A stretch of 64,000 nt of DNA from Nymphaea colorata (taxonomy: Eukaryota > Streptophyta > Magnoliopsida > Nymphaeales > Nymphaeaceae), in NCBI RefSeq assembly GCF_008831285.2, contig NC_045141.1:24785315-24849314 (forward strand), written 5' to 3'. Positions 12,171 to 23,710 of the stretch are shown piece by piece (within the stretch, counting starts at the first letter, position 1; each line of letters begins with the position of its first letter). The notes below the pieces were generated by a model, which made no database searches, was not told where the DNA came from, and was given only the letters and a program-made list of their open reading frames with translations. Made by a program: the position numbers and the translations under genes.

Positions 12171-15100
12171 ATGGCAAACAGTTCGTTCAAGGCGGAGCAT
12201 CCACTGGGTACGGGTCGTTTCTTTCTTTAATCGTGGATTTCATGATTCCCAATGGGCAGAACTATAAGGATGTTGTCTTCCTTGTATTCCTTTTGATTTT
12301 GATCTTTTTGCTGGTTCTGATGTGATCATCGCTTTGGTCTGGTCGGATTTTGATTAGCGAACCTCGAGAATAGTTTTCATTTTCGTGCAATCTGAGGAGC
12401 AACCGTGCATGCTCAGTTGGTTGAAGGAAATTTAACGTGCTTTTCTGGTTGATCTGAAGCATAGTGATTGAGTTGTATGTGCTTAATTGGGAGTTTGATT
12501 CCTCTCCCTTTTACCAGAAAGTTAGACCATATTTTAATTTAGAAATGCTAGGAAAAGCGAGTTTGCTCACTGTAATTCTGCTGACGACCTTATATCGTAG
12601 GATAGGTGTCCCTTCATTTCTGTTTTTCCCCTGTGGGGAGGTCAGAGATGGATGGTTGGTTTATATAGGTGGCCGTTTAGTTGGGGAGGGAATGTTTTAG
12701 GTAGTTGTTTCATGCTTTGGAATTTGGCATTTGAATACACTTTTCTGTTTTTTGTTTGGTCTATGTTGTACTCACTGTTTTTTGTGCGATTTAGAAAGAA
12801 GAAAGACAGAATCGGCACGCATAAGGGAGAAATACCCAGAGAGAATACCAGTAATCATTCTGTCCTTGCCTGTGCTGATTATTTCACTAACTCATGATAT
12901 TTTTCTGGTTATGATAAATTTTGATTTTGATTTTTGTGTCATTTTAGGTAATTGTTGAGAAAGCTGACCGAACCGATATTCCCGACATTGATAAGAAGAA
13001 GTTAGTTGCTCCTGCAAATCACTTTTGTTTTATTCATTCACTTGGCTATTGCAATATAATTTCCTTAACAAAAGGGACTTCTAGATGTGATATACTTGCC
13101 TTTATATTCTGCATTAGTGTAATATTTGAAAATATGTCTAATCAATTCTACTTAAAGAATGCCATCTCTGCATTCGGTAGGTCTAATGTCTGTTGTTTGG
13201 TAGGCACATCTAAAATGTTTGACCATGATGTTTAATGCGATTAGAAGTTCCTGCATGGTCAAAGTTCATAAGAGTAACTGAAATTCTTGCTGCTGCTTCC
13301 TTCTTTTAATAGACACAAGGCCAGTGATGTCATTCACAGAATAAAGAGATGGGAATGCAGGTTGAATGAGAACTTTAGAACATTGTCACAAATATCATTG
13401 TCAGGTTTTTAATGGCGATATGTTCCTTAGCTACTTTTCGACAAAGTTGTTTTTCTTGGAAAATCTCGGGGAAAACATGGGAAACTTTAAAAAATGAACA
13501 AAAAATTCCAAAGTTAGGTAAAAAATAAAATAAATCAGAAATTAATAAGAAAACATAAATACAACTAGATAAAAGTGTTAAAAAAGAATGTTTTAATGAT
13601 GAACAATAATTTAGCTTAAGTTCAAATTTGAATACATGATGGTATCAAATTATCAATGTTAAAAAGAGAAAAATGAAAAAAATGGGAAAATAATGCAAAA
13701 ATATGTGATAAATATATTTTCATGTTTTGTTTCTCAAAATATCACGTTTTTTCCACATTTTTTTCGTCCCTTTTGTTTTTCTTGTTGGTATTGCGATATT
13801 TTTAAAGTATCATGATATGTATGACACTGCTTTGGAATATGTTGATGGGGAGAAGAGTCCATAATCTCATGCAAAATTTTAGTAAAATAGATAGAGGAAA
13901 ATTGTATCTTCACTCGCTATTGTTAATGCAAGTTGCATTTCAATGCTTAGATGCCTACATATAGCACATTTCTGTCGGTTCTTGTTTGGGGGAAAGTATG
14001 AATGAAGCACAAAGAAGCATAATGAAGTCTGAAGGAAGCATAAAGGACGAATGAGAAGAAGCACAAAAGTCAGGGGATTCTCATACTGTTTTTTGGAAGC
14101 AAGACTTATACTATTGTGGAGCAGCTCCAACCCCTATAGAGTGCTTTCAGTAACTCATCTACAGGCCTGGTCAGTCAAAGGCACTAATCTGCACATGGTC
14201 ATCAATTATGAGGGAACATCAAAGACACTAATCCTCATGGTTCTTTGCGATTATCCTTTTGTAGCCAATGCAGCTCATCTTTCTCAAATAGATCATTTTT
14301 AGTGTCCACATTCTGGTGTGTTGCATGCTTAGCATTTAAGGTTTGTGTCTTAAGTATGAACCGTTCCTTGTTGCCCAAAAAGATTCCTCATAGCTGGCTA
14401 AGTTGTTCATCAAATGTCCTCTCTACTCTACTATCAGGCTGCAAATATGTAATTGCCATTATGCTGAAAGCCTGAAGCTACAGGATGACTTTGATGATTG
14501 TCAATTGTCATGAATGGGCAAAAACTAGAAGAGCCACAGCCAACACCATCCTTCTGTCAGTCTGTATATAGGATGTCTCAGTTCTTAGACATTGTAAATA
14601 TATGAAGTTTTCAATTTGTTATAGTTCGCCCTTGATGGTTTGCCTTGTTATTTGTTGTATTGTTTGTCGTTCCCATTTGCCATAGCAAATTTTATCTCTG
14701 TAATTGCAAGTGCAGGGGAATTCTACTTTAATTTTTCCTATCCAATCTTGTCATTATTCAGCAATCAGAAAAGGGGAAAGCTAGATATTCTAAATTTGCT
14801 ACTTGAAAATTTCTTCTTTATCTTGCTTTGGTTAGTGCTTTTTAAAGCTTCATGCAACCGACTGAGAAAACGTAAGCAGCTAAAAATTGCATGACCTATA
14901 TGTGCAGATATCTTGTTCCTGCTGATTTAACTGTGGGTCAACTAGTTTATGTCATACGGAAGAGGATCAAGCTCAGTCCTGAGAAAGCCATATTCATCTT
15001 CGTCAAGAATGTTCTCCCACCTACTGGTAAGAGGAAGCTAAGAGTTAACTACAATTTGCTGTCCTTTTCACGGTGGATAATAGCAAACTCTGTTGCTTTT

Positions 15101-15199
15101 ACAGGTGCCATGATGTCCGCCATCTATGAAGAACACAAAGATGAAGATGGCTTTCTTTACATGACATACAGCGGGGAGAATACCTTTGGGTCTCCCTAA
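12171..15199 (+). CDS. ATG8: Autophagy-related ubiquitin-like protein ATG8
   Basis: ATG8 is conjugated to phosphatidylethanolamine on the growing autophagosome and binds cargo receptors. Five exons: 12171-12207, 12795-12850, 12948-13000, 14908-15026 and 15105-15199, together 360 nt (119 aa), all in phase. The protein starts [20 protein letters not shown] and contains the core blocks [40 protein letters not shown] and [20 protein letters not shown]. It ends in Phe-Gly117-Ser-Pro, so Gly117 becomes the conjugation residue after ATG4 removes two residues. This C-terminal extension and N-terminus fit the ATG8a-g clade, not the ATG8h/i clade that ends at Gly. The 1.9 kb third intron carries a hAT-like element. 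Length is normal for the family. Confidence 0.97.
13373..13837 (+). mobile_element. hAT-like MITE, copy 1, in ATG8 intron 3
   Basis: A 449-bp AT-rich non-coding element (13381-13829) between 8-bp target duplications CTTTAGAA (13373-13380) and CTTTGGAA (13830-13837), which match at 7 of 8 positions. The right end reads TGACACTG, and the left end CATTGTCA is roughly its inverse complement. The whole length aligns, in reverse orientation, to the element at 32840-33270. The 8-bp target site and the CAGTG-type ends point to the hAT superfamily. No transposase is encoded, so it is a non-autonomous copy. Confidence 0.8.
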
Positions 15200-16608
15200 T
15201 TTCACATCATAAAATGCCAACTCTGTCTCTCCTACAGCTCATAAGTCATAACTGGAGGAAATCAGACGGTTTAACCTTCCTAAGTGTAAATAAGACTACT
15301 GACTACTTTCGCCTCATACTATTCATCCTGGTTTTACGTTACTCTTCTCTCAATGCGTGTAAATATTCTGCTTGTATATAGCATTCCTTGCATCTTTATC
15401 TGTTTGAATACTTTGGAGGGTCTTTTTAGTAAAATGGTCCATCTAAATGTTTCGTGCACTAGATTTTGCCTTGGAATGCACTATACAGATGGCCCTTGTT
15501 ACTTTAAGAGGATTTCTCATCTAGAGCCTGGCCTGCTAGCTACGGCCAAACTTTGGGTGAGCCCGTGGTAGATACATGTTTGATTTAAGAATAGAGTGAG
15601 ACCAATCAAAGGTTAGAGACTTTGGGTAGTAAGATGGAGTGTTTCTGTGGTTTTTAGAAGAATATTACTCAAATTCTTGCGTCTTCATTGCTACGGTCTT
15701 CCTGCTTATTTGTTACCCGAGTCCTCCTTTGGTCAAGGTACTCTGTTGGCTCTGTTGAAAACTTTGAAAATCCCCCAAATTTGGTGGTATGGAAAAGACA
15801 AAGGCAGTTTGAGTTTCTTTTATTTAACTGCATCTTTTGTATGTTGTAGGCGGATAAATAAAAGAAATTCAAGTTTAATCGTCATTTTCTTACCCATTCA
15901 AGAGCTATGTTTTTTTATGTAAATTTTTCAATTTCTACCGAAATTCTTGGCCCCCAACGCCTTTTTTTTCTCCTCCATCTGCAAAGAATGGGAAAGGCTT
16001 TGAATTGGTAATCAATTCCTTGCATTTGATTTTCACAGTAGCCAAAATAAGTTAGGTGGGTGCCTTCCATTCCTGCCCACAATCAAAACAAGTTTTGTTA
16101 GGGTGAAAGGGACCTGCCCAGTCGAAAAAGGACAGAGATTGCATGAGTCATGCCATTGGTTCGATGCCAGCCCTCCCTCCATCCCTCACCAGTCATATAG
16201 GCAAAATTCTTCTTTGTTCGACCCTTGCTAAGCTTTGAGTTGGTGCTGGCAATTGGCAACAGCTAAGATTGAAAAATCTTCGTCTCTGTTTGACAACTTG
16301 CCTGCTTTATAGTATTGTGAATCCATCATCCACGCCAAGGTTCTGATCGATCTACTCCACCAATGCTCGTTCGGACACTGTTCAGGAGCCGTTTGATAGG
16401 TTTTTGACGGGGCAGCTGAGGCAGTTGGTTGTTCATGTATTTGGATCTAAGGTAGAACTTCAGAAGCACTTCCACTTCACCAATTTCTTAAGAATCAAAA
16501 GCTTTGGCATTTCTCCAATTTCGAAAGATGGCGTCTCAGTTCTGTGCCCCTCACTTCCCACACACGGACTTCTGACTCCAGTGTTTCAGGGGCCCCTAGA
16601 CGTAGACC

Positions 16609-16680
16609 CGGGTGAGCGAGAAGCTAATCTCACTGCCCCAGTGAAGGCCGAAGCCGACCTTTGGTGCCGCAGTTGAATAA
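16609..16680 (-). repeat. SINE tail-like fragment
   Basis: Begins CGGGTGAGCGAGAAG and continues through CTCAC ... GTGAAGGCCGAA, matching the tail end of the SINE at 28.9 kb, including the inverted GGTGAG/CTCAC pair. Only the tail is recognisable, and no target duplication was found. Confidence 0.5.
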
Positions 16681-17199
16681 ACTGCCAAAGTGAAAGCATC
16701 TAATTCGTGGAATTGATGTCTTTTCCTAGATAAGGCATTTCCCTGCCCCACTTTACGATGGATTCAAAAGACAAAAGACCTACATGAGCAATTCGTCGTT
16801 ATATCCCTGCAAACTACTTCCCAGCCATCTGAATGCCTCCTCGCCACCTTTTTTATCCTCCTTCCAAACAGCTTCCATGGAGATGTTTGGATCAGTTCTC
16901 TCATTCTTGCCCAATCAGGTAGAAGAATGAATTTCATGGCTCAAGTTAAGGCCCCAGTAGAGGCCAGTTGTAGCCAAGCATGTCTTATCCTGAGTATGAA
17001 ACTTTTTCCCTTTTCAAAGGAAAAAAAGATCCCCAAGAACCAGGCCGCTTCGCATTCTAGAGGCAGACTTAGGGGGTCCAGACCAGTAGCCCCAATAAGA
17101 ACAGTAACCATGGGAAACCTTCAAGGAAGTCAACTCTTAAGCCTATCCATTTTTTTAAGAAATTCGGTCTGTGGATTTAAATACAAATGAAGGAAAGTC

Positions 17200-17480
17200 A
17201 TATATGAATCTGAATCTGAAAACCGATTTCACAACCTGAATCTGATTTTTACATTCACATCCAAACCCGAATCCGAATTTTCAACTAAATCTAGTCGATT
17301 TTCAAAATGTAAGGGCATTGAATATACAATATCTGTCTAAAATTAAATTCGATCTGAATCCAACCAGATATTTATGTATATCCAAATCTGAACCCGAATA
17401 AACGCCATTTCCAAATCCAATTATATTTCTTAATCAGATATTAAAATTTTGCCCATATCGATTTTTTCAGAACAGTTCAA
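17200..17480. repeat. Low-complexity GAATC/CGAAT-word tract
   Basis: Dense, irregular reuse of words such as AATCTGAA, CCCGAAT and CCAAATC over about 280 bp. Such tracts are common inside degraded plant repeats. No termini or coding content were seen, so the parent family is unknown. Confidence 0.5.
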
Positions 17481-19016
17481 TCGAACATCCGATCCAAATC
17501 AGATATATTGACATCTATAGAAACATCTGATTGGATAGTGACAAAAGTAGTGACTTCCAGGATTAACATCGCTTATTCATCTAACAGACACGATCCCGAA
17601 TCTCACATGCACCACCACAAAGAAAATAAGATCTACAAAGACAATGACCAGTTGATGAAGACTGCATTCTTGTCTTGTGTAATCTAATTGCATTCAATCT
17701 TCCTAAAACTCCATTATTTGGAACGATTCAACCAGAGAAAATGTTGTAAGATATATTTATCACTAAAATGACTTCAAATGACTTGGTTGTGAATATGTTA
17801 CCACTTCCACCAACCAAGTTCCTCTTTGTTGAGCAATCACATCACAGTCGCTCTCATTCTCGGGAAAATCTTGCGATATTTTTTATCCGTTGTTGCTTAT
17901 AGAAGATCCCTACATGGGAAAATTTTCTCATTTAAGGCCCTACCCTTTGACTATGATCCTAAAACAGGCATTAAAGTTTTCTTATTTTTGTGATGCTGCC
18001 CCTACTTTTGCTAACAGCTGCCTAACATGGGCCTCAAGTAAAATCATCACAGGTTGGAGCTTCTTATTTTGTACAAAAGAAGAAAATGCACAATTGTCAC
18101 TCCTGCCACGTTTTGACTAGAATTACAGAGCGATACTAAAGATAGGTCTTTTACAGATCTCGGAGTCTGTAATAAAAGAAGTTAAAAATGCGAGGCTTCA
18201 TTTTTATTTTATGGTGAAGATGTGGCCTTCCAAGCGGAAATTTCTATATTAAGAAGCAAAAGGCCTGATTTCATCACAATCAAGGCGTTATATTTGAAAA
18301 TAAATGCTTTTGCTCTACTCCTTCACTGTCTTTAACAATTCTGCAATAAGATTCTCATGCTTTCAAGAAACATGCAGGAATTTGTGGTTGTTGGTTTTAC
18401 CAACTGGTGGAAATGGTTGATCAATTTCTCAGATTGCTGATGACAACTATTTGATCTTGATTTCCTTTTTTCTTTTTTTTCATACCAAATATGATTTCCA
18501 ATGTATTTCAATTATCTAGATCTGCAGGGCGCAGGTGTACAAGCTAAAATACGGCACTGTTGAAAACTGGGCTCCATGAAGCTGGCTTGTGTTTGGCTCA
18601 TGGAACGAATGAATCAAACAGAAATGAGCATTTGACTTGCAATATCTTCCAAAATAGTACAGCAGTTTGAAAGGGAAATAATGGGTAAAAAAAAGTGAAC
18701 CGATGGGCTTTGTGATATTTCACTTTACTGCCAAGCAAGCATTGTACATAGAAATGAGCATGGCATGTGGAAACCAAGAGAATGAGAAGTGGGCGTTTCA
18801 GGATGAACGTGATCAGATTATTGACAAACTAAAACGAGCATGCCAATCAGCTGTATAGTCGGCTTTGTTTTCAAACTTAAAAGAGGCCATGTGCTTACTT
18901 CAGATTTGAATTTTTGTGGATCTGATGTAGCTCGGATACGACATGTTTTTGCTAATGTCGCAAAAGATCCATGTTTTTTGCATTAAGCTAATTGAAAAAA
19001 AAATATATTAAAAAAA

Positions 19017-19134
19017 TTGAAAATTTTTAGTTGCGTAACATGTTTTTTGGATTCGGCTTTAGTTCGGCCCTATCCGAATAAATTTATTGGACTGTTTGAC
19101 CTGCCCCTGCAAAAAAAATCCTCGCTTCACCCCT
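19017..19134. repeat. Dispersed repeat, copy 1
   Basis: About 118 bp shared with 42288-42394 in the same orientation. Common blocks in order are TTTTTAGTTGCG, TTTTTTGGATTCG, TCCGAATAA, TTGGAC, CCTGCCC, an A-run and TCCTCGCTTC. The copies differ by scattered substitutions and small gaps. It is probably the end of a dispersed element whose body is not recognisable here. Confidence 0.7.
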
Positions 19135-20396
19135 GAACCCCAGTAATTCCAAGCACAAAACCTGCTCATTCATGCATGGAGGTGAAAGTGAAATCATTCT
19201 GCAATGATATTGGAAGATCCACCTTAAGTGGCTGTTATGGAAAGCAGCACTCAAAACCTGAGGCCTCAAAGTTTTCTTCTTTTTCGAGGGGCGTTTGGAA
19301 TCCTTACTCTCTCTTTCCCTCTCCTCCTCCCTCATAGATGCAGGCATATGCACACCACACATCCAAAATACACTCAGCAAAGGCATTCTTCCCTTTAAGA
19401 GAGGCATCGATCTTGTGGTCCAGTACAGCAGCAAATGGGCCTATGACAACTTGAAGAACCTGGCAGAGGCAAGTGCCTTGATTCTCCTCGTTTTTGCCTC
19501 TGCACTCTGCACCTGCGCCCTCTCATAGTATACTGCAATGAATGGTTATTCTTATGTTTTTATATTATCGACATTAAACCTTTAAAAAATCGTCATAAAC
19601 AAATGTAAACCGCTTAGAAACAACAACATCTGTTGGTCTTATAAAAATACTTTATGAAAAAAAAAAAAGAGAGAAACCAATCTAGTACCTGATCACATAC
19701 AAATAATTGTTCTACATCTCATTGCCGAAGAAACCACTAAAAAGATAAGGCCCCACCCTCTCATGTCACCTCCCCCAACTTCACCCTTTCGAGCCGCATA
19801 TAACAAGACAAGCCCGTGCGGTTAAGGCATCTTCCCCCTCCTTTACTTCCAAACTGCACACTCCTCATGATTCTTGACTACCTTCGTAAACATTCACTAT
19901 AGAAAAAGGAAAACAACCTTCCCCTCCTCAATCTTCATCGGAAGAAGCAGAGTAAACGCTATAAAGCCGGAAAGATAACAGATAAAGAAGGAGAAAAGAA
20001 AAGCTAAATAGCAAAGAACCCATCTCAATCTCGCAGAAAGCGAACATGGTATCCTGACTCATCCCAGCATTCAAAAAAGATGCAGAAAACACCTGCATTT
20101 TGCACAAATGCTTAACTTGGCTTGGAATGAAAGGTGCAAACAAAAGGGGCCGCCATATGGATAACACAAATGCCGTCTTTTAACATCTTGGTATTCCATT
20201 TTCTCATCTCTGGTGAACTAAATAAGTATAAAAAAGACAAAGAGAAAAAATTAGAGAAAGAAACTTTTGGTTTTGGTTTTGGTTGATTATACATCTAATC
20301 AACCTCAGTAGCACGCGATACTCTCTCAATACTTTCTTTCCATTATTCTGTACACTGTGTTAGGGGCATTGGAGCTTATGTTCGGCAGCATTTAAA

Positions 20397-20404
20397 TATA
20401 AATA
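20397..20404 (+). promoter_or_regulatory. Candidate TATA box of pectate lyase
   Basis: TATAAATA lies about 240 nt upstream of the pectate lyase start codon, which would give a 5' UTR of roughly 210 nt. It is chosen as the best TATA-like word in the upstream region; there is no independent support. Confidence 0.4.
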
Positions 20405-20642
20405 AGACAGTGAGAGGGACACACAAACTCATGTTGTACCATGTGCCAGCTTTATCCCCCCTTCGTCACTTTACTCCTCCTACTTCTTGCCCTTCAATAA
20501 ACAGAGGCCGAGGTGGGGAAAGCAGGAATGGTGATGATGTTACTCCATCCCCTCTGTGTCATCATCCTCTTATATCACATAGCCCCCGTTTTCCCCCTCC
20601 CCAACTCACCACCTCCCCACCACCACCAAAATGTGAGTGTCT

Positions 20643-22809
20643 ATGACTCTGAAGCCATTGTTCGCTCGGTCCAAATGTAAGTCCGCCATTGTTGCTGTAG
20701 CTCTTACTTGTGTTTCTTTTCAAGTTGTGCTCTGTTCTGGGTTTTGGGTTTTGGGTTTTCTTTTCTTGGAGGGGGGAAGGGAACGGGGGCTATCGGGTTC
20801 CATTGAGGTGCCCATTTTCGTTTTGTTTTTTTGCTGGTTGCAGGAAAGTGGAGGAATCGGTGAGGAGGCGGCGAATGCTGGGCTCCGGCGGCGGGTCCTG
20901 TATGACGGGGAACCCAATCGACGACTGCTGGCGGTGCGACCCGAACTGGGGCAGGAACCGGCAGCGACTGGCGGACTGCGCGATTGGATTCGGGAAGGAC
21001 GCGCTGGGGGGAAGGAATGGGCGGATCTACGTGGTGACGGACCCGTCGGACAGAGACCCGGTGAACCCGGCGCCGGGGACGCTGCGTTACGGCGTCATCC
21101 AGACGGAGCCGCTGTGGATCGTGTTCGCACGGGACATGGTGATCAGGCTGAACGAGGAGCTGATAATGAACAGCTTCAAGACGATCGACGGGCGGGGGGC
21201 GAACGTGCACATCGCCGGCGGGGCCTGCATCACTATCCAGTACGTGTCCAACATCATCATCCACGGGGTGCACATCCACGACTGCGTCCCGGCCGGCAAC
21301 GCCAACGTCAGGTCGACGCCGAACCACTACGGGTACAGGAGCAAGTCGGACGGCGATGGGGTGTCGATATTCGCAGGGAAGAACATATGGGTAGACCACT
21401 GCACGCTGTCCAACTGCGCTGACGGCCTGATCGACGCCATCATGGGGTCGACGGCGATCACCATCTCCAACAACTACTTCTCCCACCACGACGAGGTGAT
21501 GCTGCTGGGCCACAGCGACTCCTACACCCCGGACACTTCGATGCAGGTCACCATCGCCTTCAACCGCTTCGGCGAGGCTCTGGTCCAGCGCATGCCCCGC
21601 TGCCGCCTCGGCTACTTCCACATCGTTAACAACGACTTCACCGAGTGGCAGATGTACGCCATCGGCGGCAGCGCCAATCCCACCATCAACAGCCAGGGAA
21701 ACCGCTACATCGCCCCCACCGACCCCAACGCCCGAGAGGTATAACATTAACATCCTCCTTCTTCTCCCACTAGACTAATTAGCCACCATTGATGAACCCA
21801 ACCCACTGTAGGAGGTGCTCCCACTAGGCTGATCGAAATGAACTCGAAACAGAGTCGAGTTGAAGAAGACGAAAGAGGTGAGGAGCTGGTGCGTGGGCCA
21901 GATTGACTGGTGGGGTTGTGGTTGCAGGTGACGAAGAGGGTGGACACGGACGAGAAGGACTGGGCGCGGTGGAATTGGAGGACGGAGGGCGACCAGATGG
22001 TCAACGGCGCCTTCTTCGTGCCGTCGGGAGACGGGCTGAGCGCCACCTACGAGAAGGCATCCAGCGTCGAGCCCAAGTCCGCCGGCCTCATCGACCAGCT
22101 CACCCAGAACGCCGGCGCTATCGGCTCCACTCCCAGGTTCGAATCGCCCAAATGACTTTGACCGATTTGGCGGGAAAAATCTACCCCGCCCGTTGGATGA
22201 GGATCTCGAGGTCCTCAGATCAAACGCCTCGATGTCCGAGATCACCTCTGATATCCGGCTGTTTTTGGTCTCCCGTTTCTTTTTCCGTTGAGTCAGAGAG
22301 TCCTTTTTCTCTGTGGCCGTGGTAAAATTTAAAATTCGATGGAAATAATGATGACGGTCACGCGCTCCGGCTGAGCCTGATCGTACGGCGAACAGAGATT
22401 CGATCCCCGTTGGTGCTTGCCAGCAAGACGGGAGGGGCCCGCCTGCGCCGAACGACTGGTTGTTTTCCCGTGTTTGGGTTAGTGGGACTCGAGATTCTTT
22501 GGATTTAGAATGCCGAGGAAACTGTTTCTCGCACAAAAGCGGGAGGATGATTTATTTCATTTCCGGTTTGTCTGATACATAATAATTAATTGCAGGAGCA
22601 ACGGCGGCGTGAGCATGCTGTACCCGGGAGGGGGGACCGGCGGCGATGCCGGTGTCGACGGTGGGTACGGCGGTGGGTTTGGTGGGTACATGGGTATGAC
22701 TTTCAGGGGCGGTGCGGTTCGCTCATCGCCGTCGAATTGCTGGTGGGCGGTGGCCGTCGTTCTTGTCTTGCTCGAATTATTATTGCCATCCTCCGTCCTG
22801 TATTATTAG
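20643..22809 (+). CDS. Pectate lyase (PL1 family), secreted and probably GPI-anchored
   Basis: Cleaves de-esterified homogalacturonan in the cell wall by calcium-dependent beta-elimination. Four exons: 20643-20740, 20844-21738, 21928-22136 and 22596-22809, together 1416 nt (471 aa), in phase. Residues 1-33 look like a signal peptide (hydrophobic [18 protein letters not shown]). The PL1 core starts at [15 protein letters not shown] (54-68). [20 protein letters not shown] (214-233) is the vWiDH region, and RMPRCR (282-287) carries the catalytic arginine. After a Gly-rich linker the protein ends in a hydrophobic tail ([16 protein letters not shown]), the pattern of a GPI-anchor signal. Exon 2 is strongly GC-rich at third positions, unlike neighbouring genes. 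The exon 1 donor is inferred: it is the only in-frame choice in a GGGTTTT repeat. Confidence 0.93.
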
Positions 22810-23383
22810 CTGATGGTGTATGAGATGAGATGAGATCACAAGCGCGTGAAAGGATTTGGTGTTTGGAGTTTCGAGATCTCTATTACTCGGACGGAGGTTG
22901 GGGCCTTGTTTTTTTTCTTGAAGAAGCTCCTTCCATTGGTCGAAGTGTCCGAATCTCATCAGATCTGATCTCCTTCTTCCTCTCTCTCAAACTCTATGCG
23001 TCCCTTCATTTTCGGGGGTGGTGCCATTGGAATTTGTCACGATGTAGGCAATGGTTAGAGTGGGGAAATTTTCCGTTGTTATGTATACTGAGAGTCTATT
23101 TCTTTCGCATACAGAAAAATGTCTCTCCTGTAATATCTGTCAGATGCAAAATGAAAAGCCTTATATTCCTAGATATGGTAGATTTTAGCTTTATGAAAGA
23201 TTTTGGCGTTCTGTGTATATGTTTCTTAAATCTATTGGTTTGTTTTCGGAGCCTGATGATCTGCCTACCCTATAAAACTTGTGTGCATTATTTTGTCTTG
23301 TCGCTTTGGTGTCCTGTTTCTGCTCTTACTTTCCAACTTATTTATTCACCGGCTGAAGTCAAATATTCCATGCATATAAAGTA

Positions 23384-23710
23384 GCGTTTGGCGGGACAGT
23401 CTCAAGACCATAAACTACAACGCGGCCATGCCCGCTGTAGCTGGAAAGTAACACAAGCATAAAGCCAGGCCGTCGGGTTGCCCAGTCCCCGGCCGAAGCA
23501 ACTGAGGTCCAAGACCATGGTAGGCAAGTAGGGTCGGGCCAGCGCGGCCAAGACCCATTTTGAACTAGCACACGAGCCTGTGACGGCCTGCTGAATTGGA
23601 CGATGGTCACGCTGCCAGCAGGGTCCTACATCACTGGCCGCCGCCGGCCCCGCGGGCCAGTGCACAAAATGCCAGCCAGAATGCCCGGGCCAGTGCCTAG
23701 CCCCCACACA
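23384..23710. other. GC-rich island without recognisable gene
   Basis: About 330 bp of GC-rich sequence (CGGCC, CCGGCC and GGGCCAG words) in an AT-rich background, with sharp borders on both sides. Open frames exist on the minus strand (23402-23707) but show no family signature. It may be a fragment of a GC-rich repeat. Confidence 0.45.

Larger units (their letters stand above)
15200..20642. other. Gene-poor stretch between ATG8 and pectate lyase
   Basis: Holds the ATG8 3' UTR, a SINE-tail-like fragment at about 16609-16680, a low-complexity tract rich in GAATCTGAA/CCCGAAT words at about 17200-17480, a dispersed repeat at 19017-19134, and the pectate lyase promoter and 5' UTR from about 20390. 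Short open frames (for example 16404-16676 and 17890-18120) have no recognisable domain. No gene is called. Confidence 0.55.

Noticed and set aside
20704-21753. Open frame of 349 codons antisense to pectate lyase exon 2
   Set aside because: It is a shadow of the GC-rich third positions of the sense gene: the product is a Val/Asp/His-rich string with no domain, while the sense frame is a clear PL1 enzyme.
21775-22536. Open frame of 253 codons antisense to pectate lyase exon 3 and its intron
   Set aside because: It crosses the sense exon and intron with no recognisable domain. It is explained by the same base composition effect.
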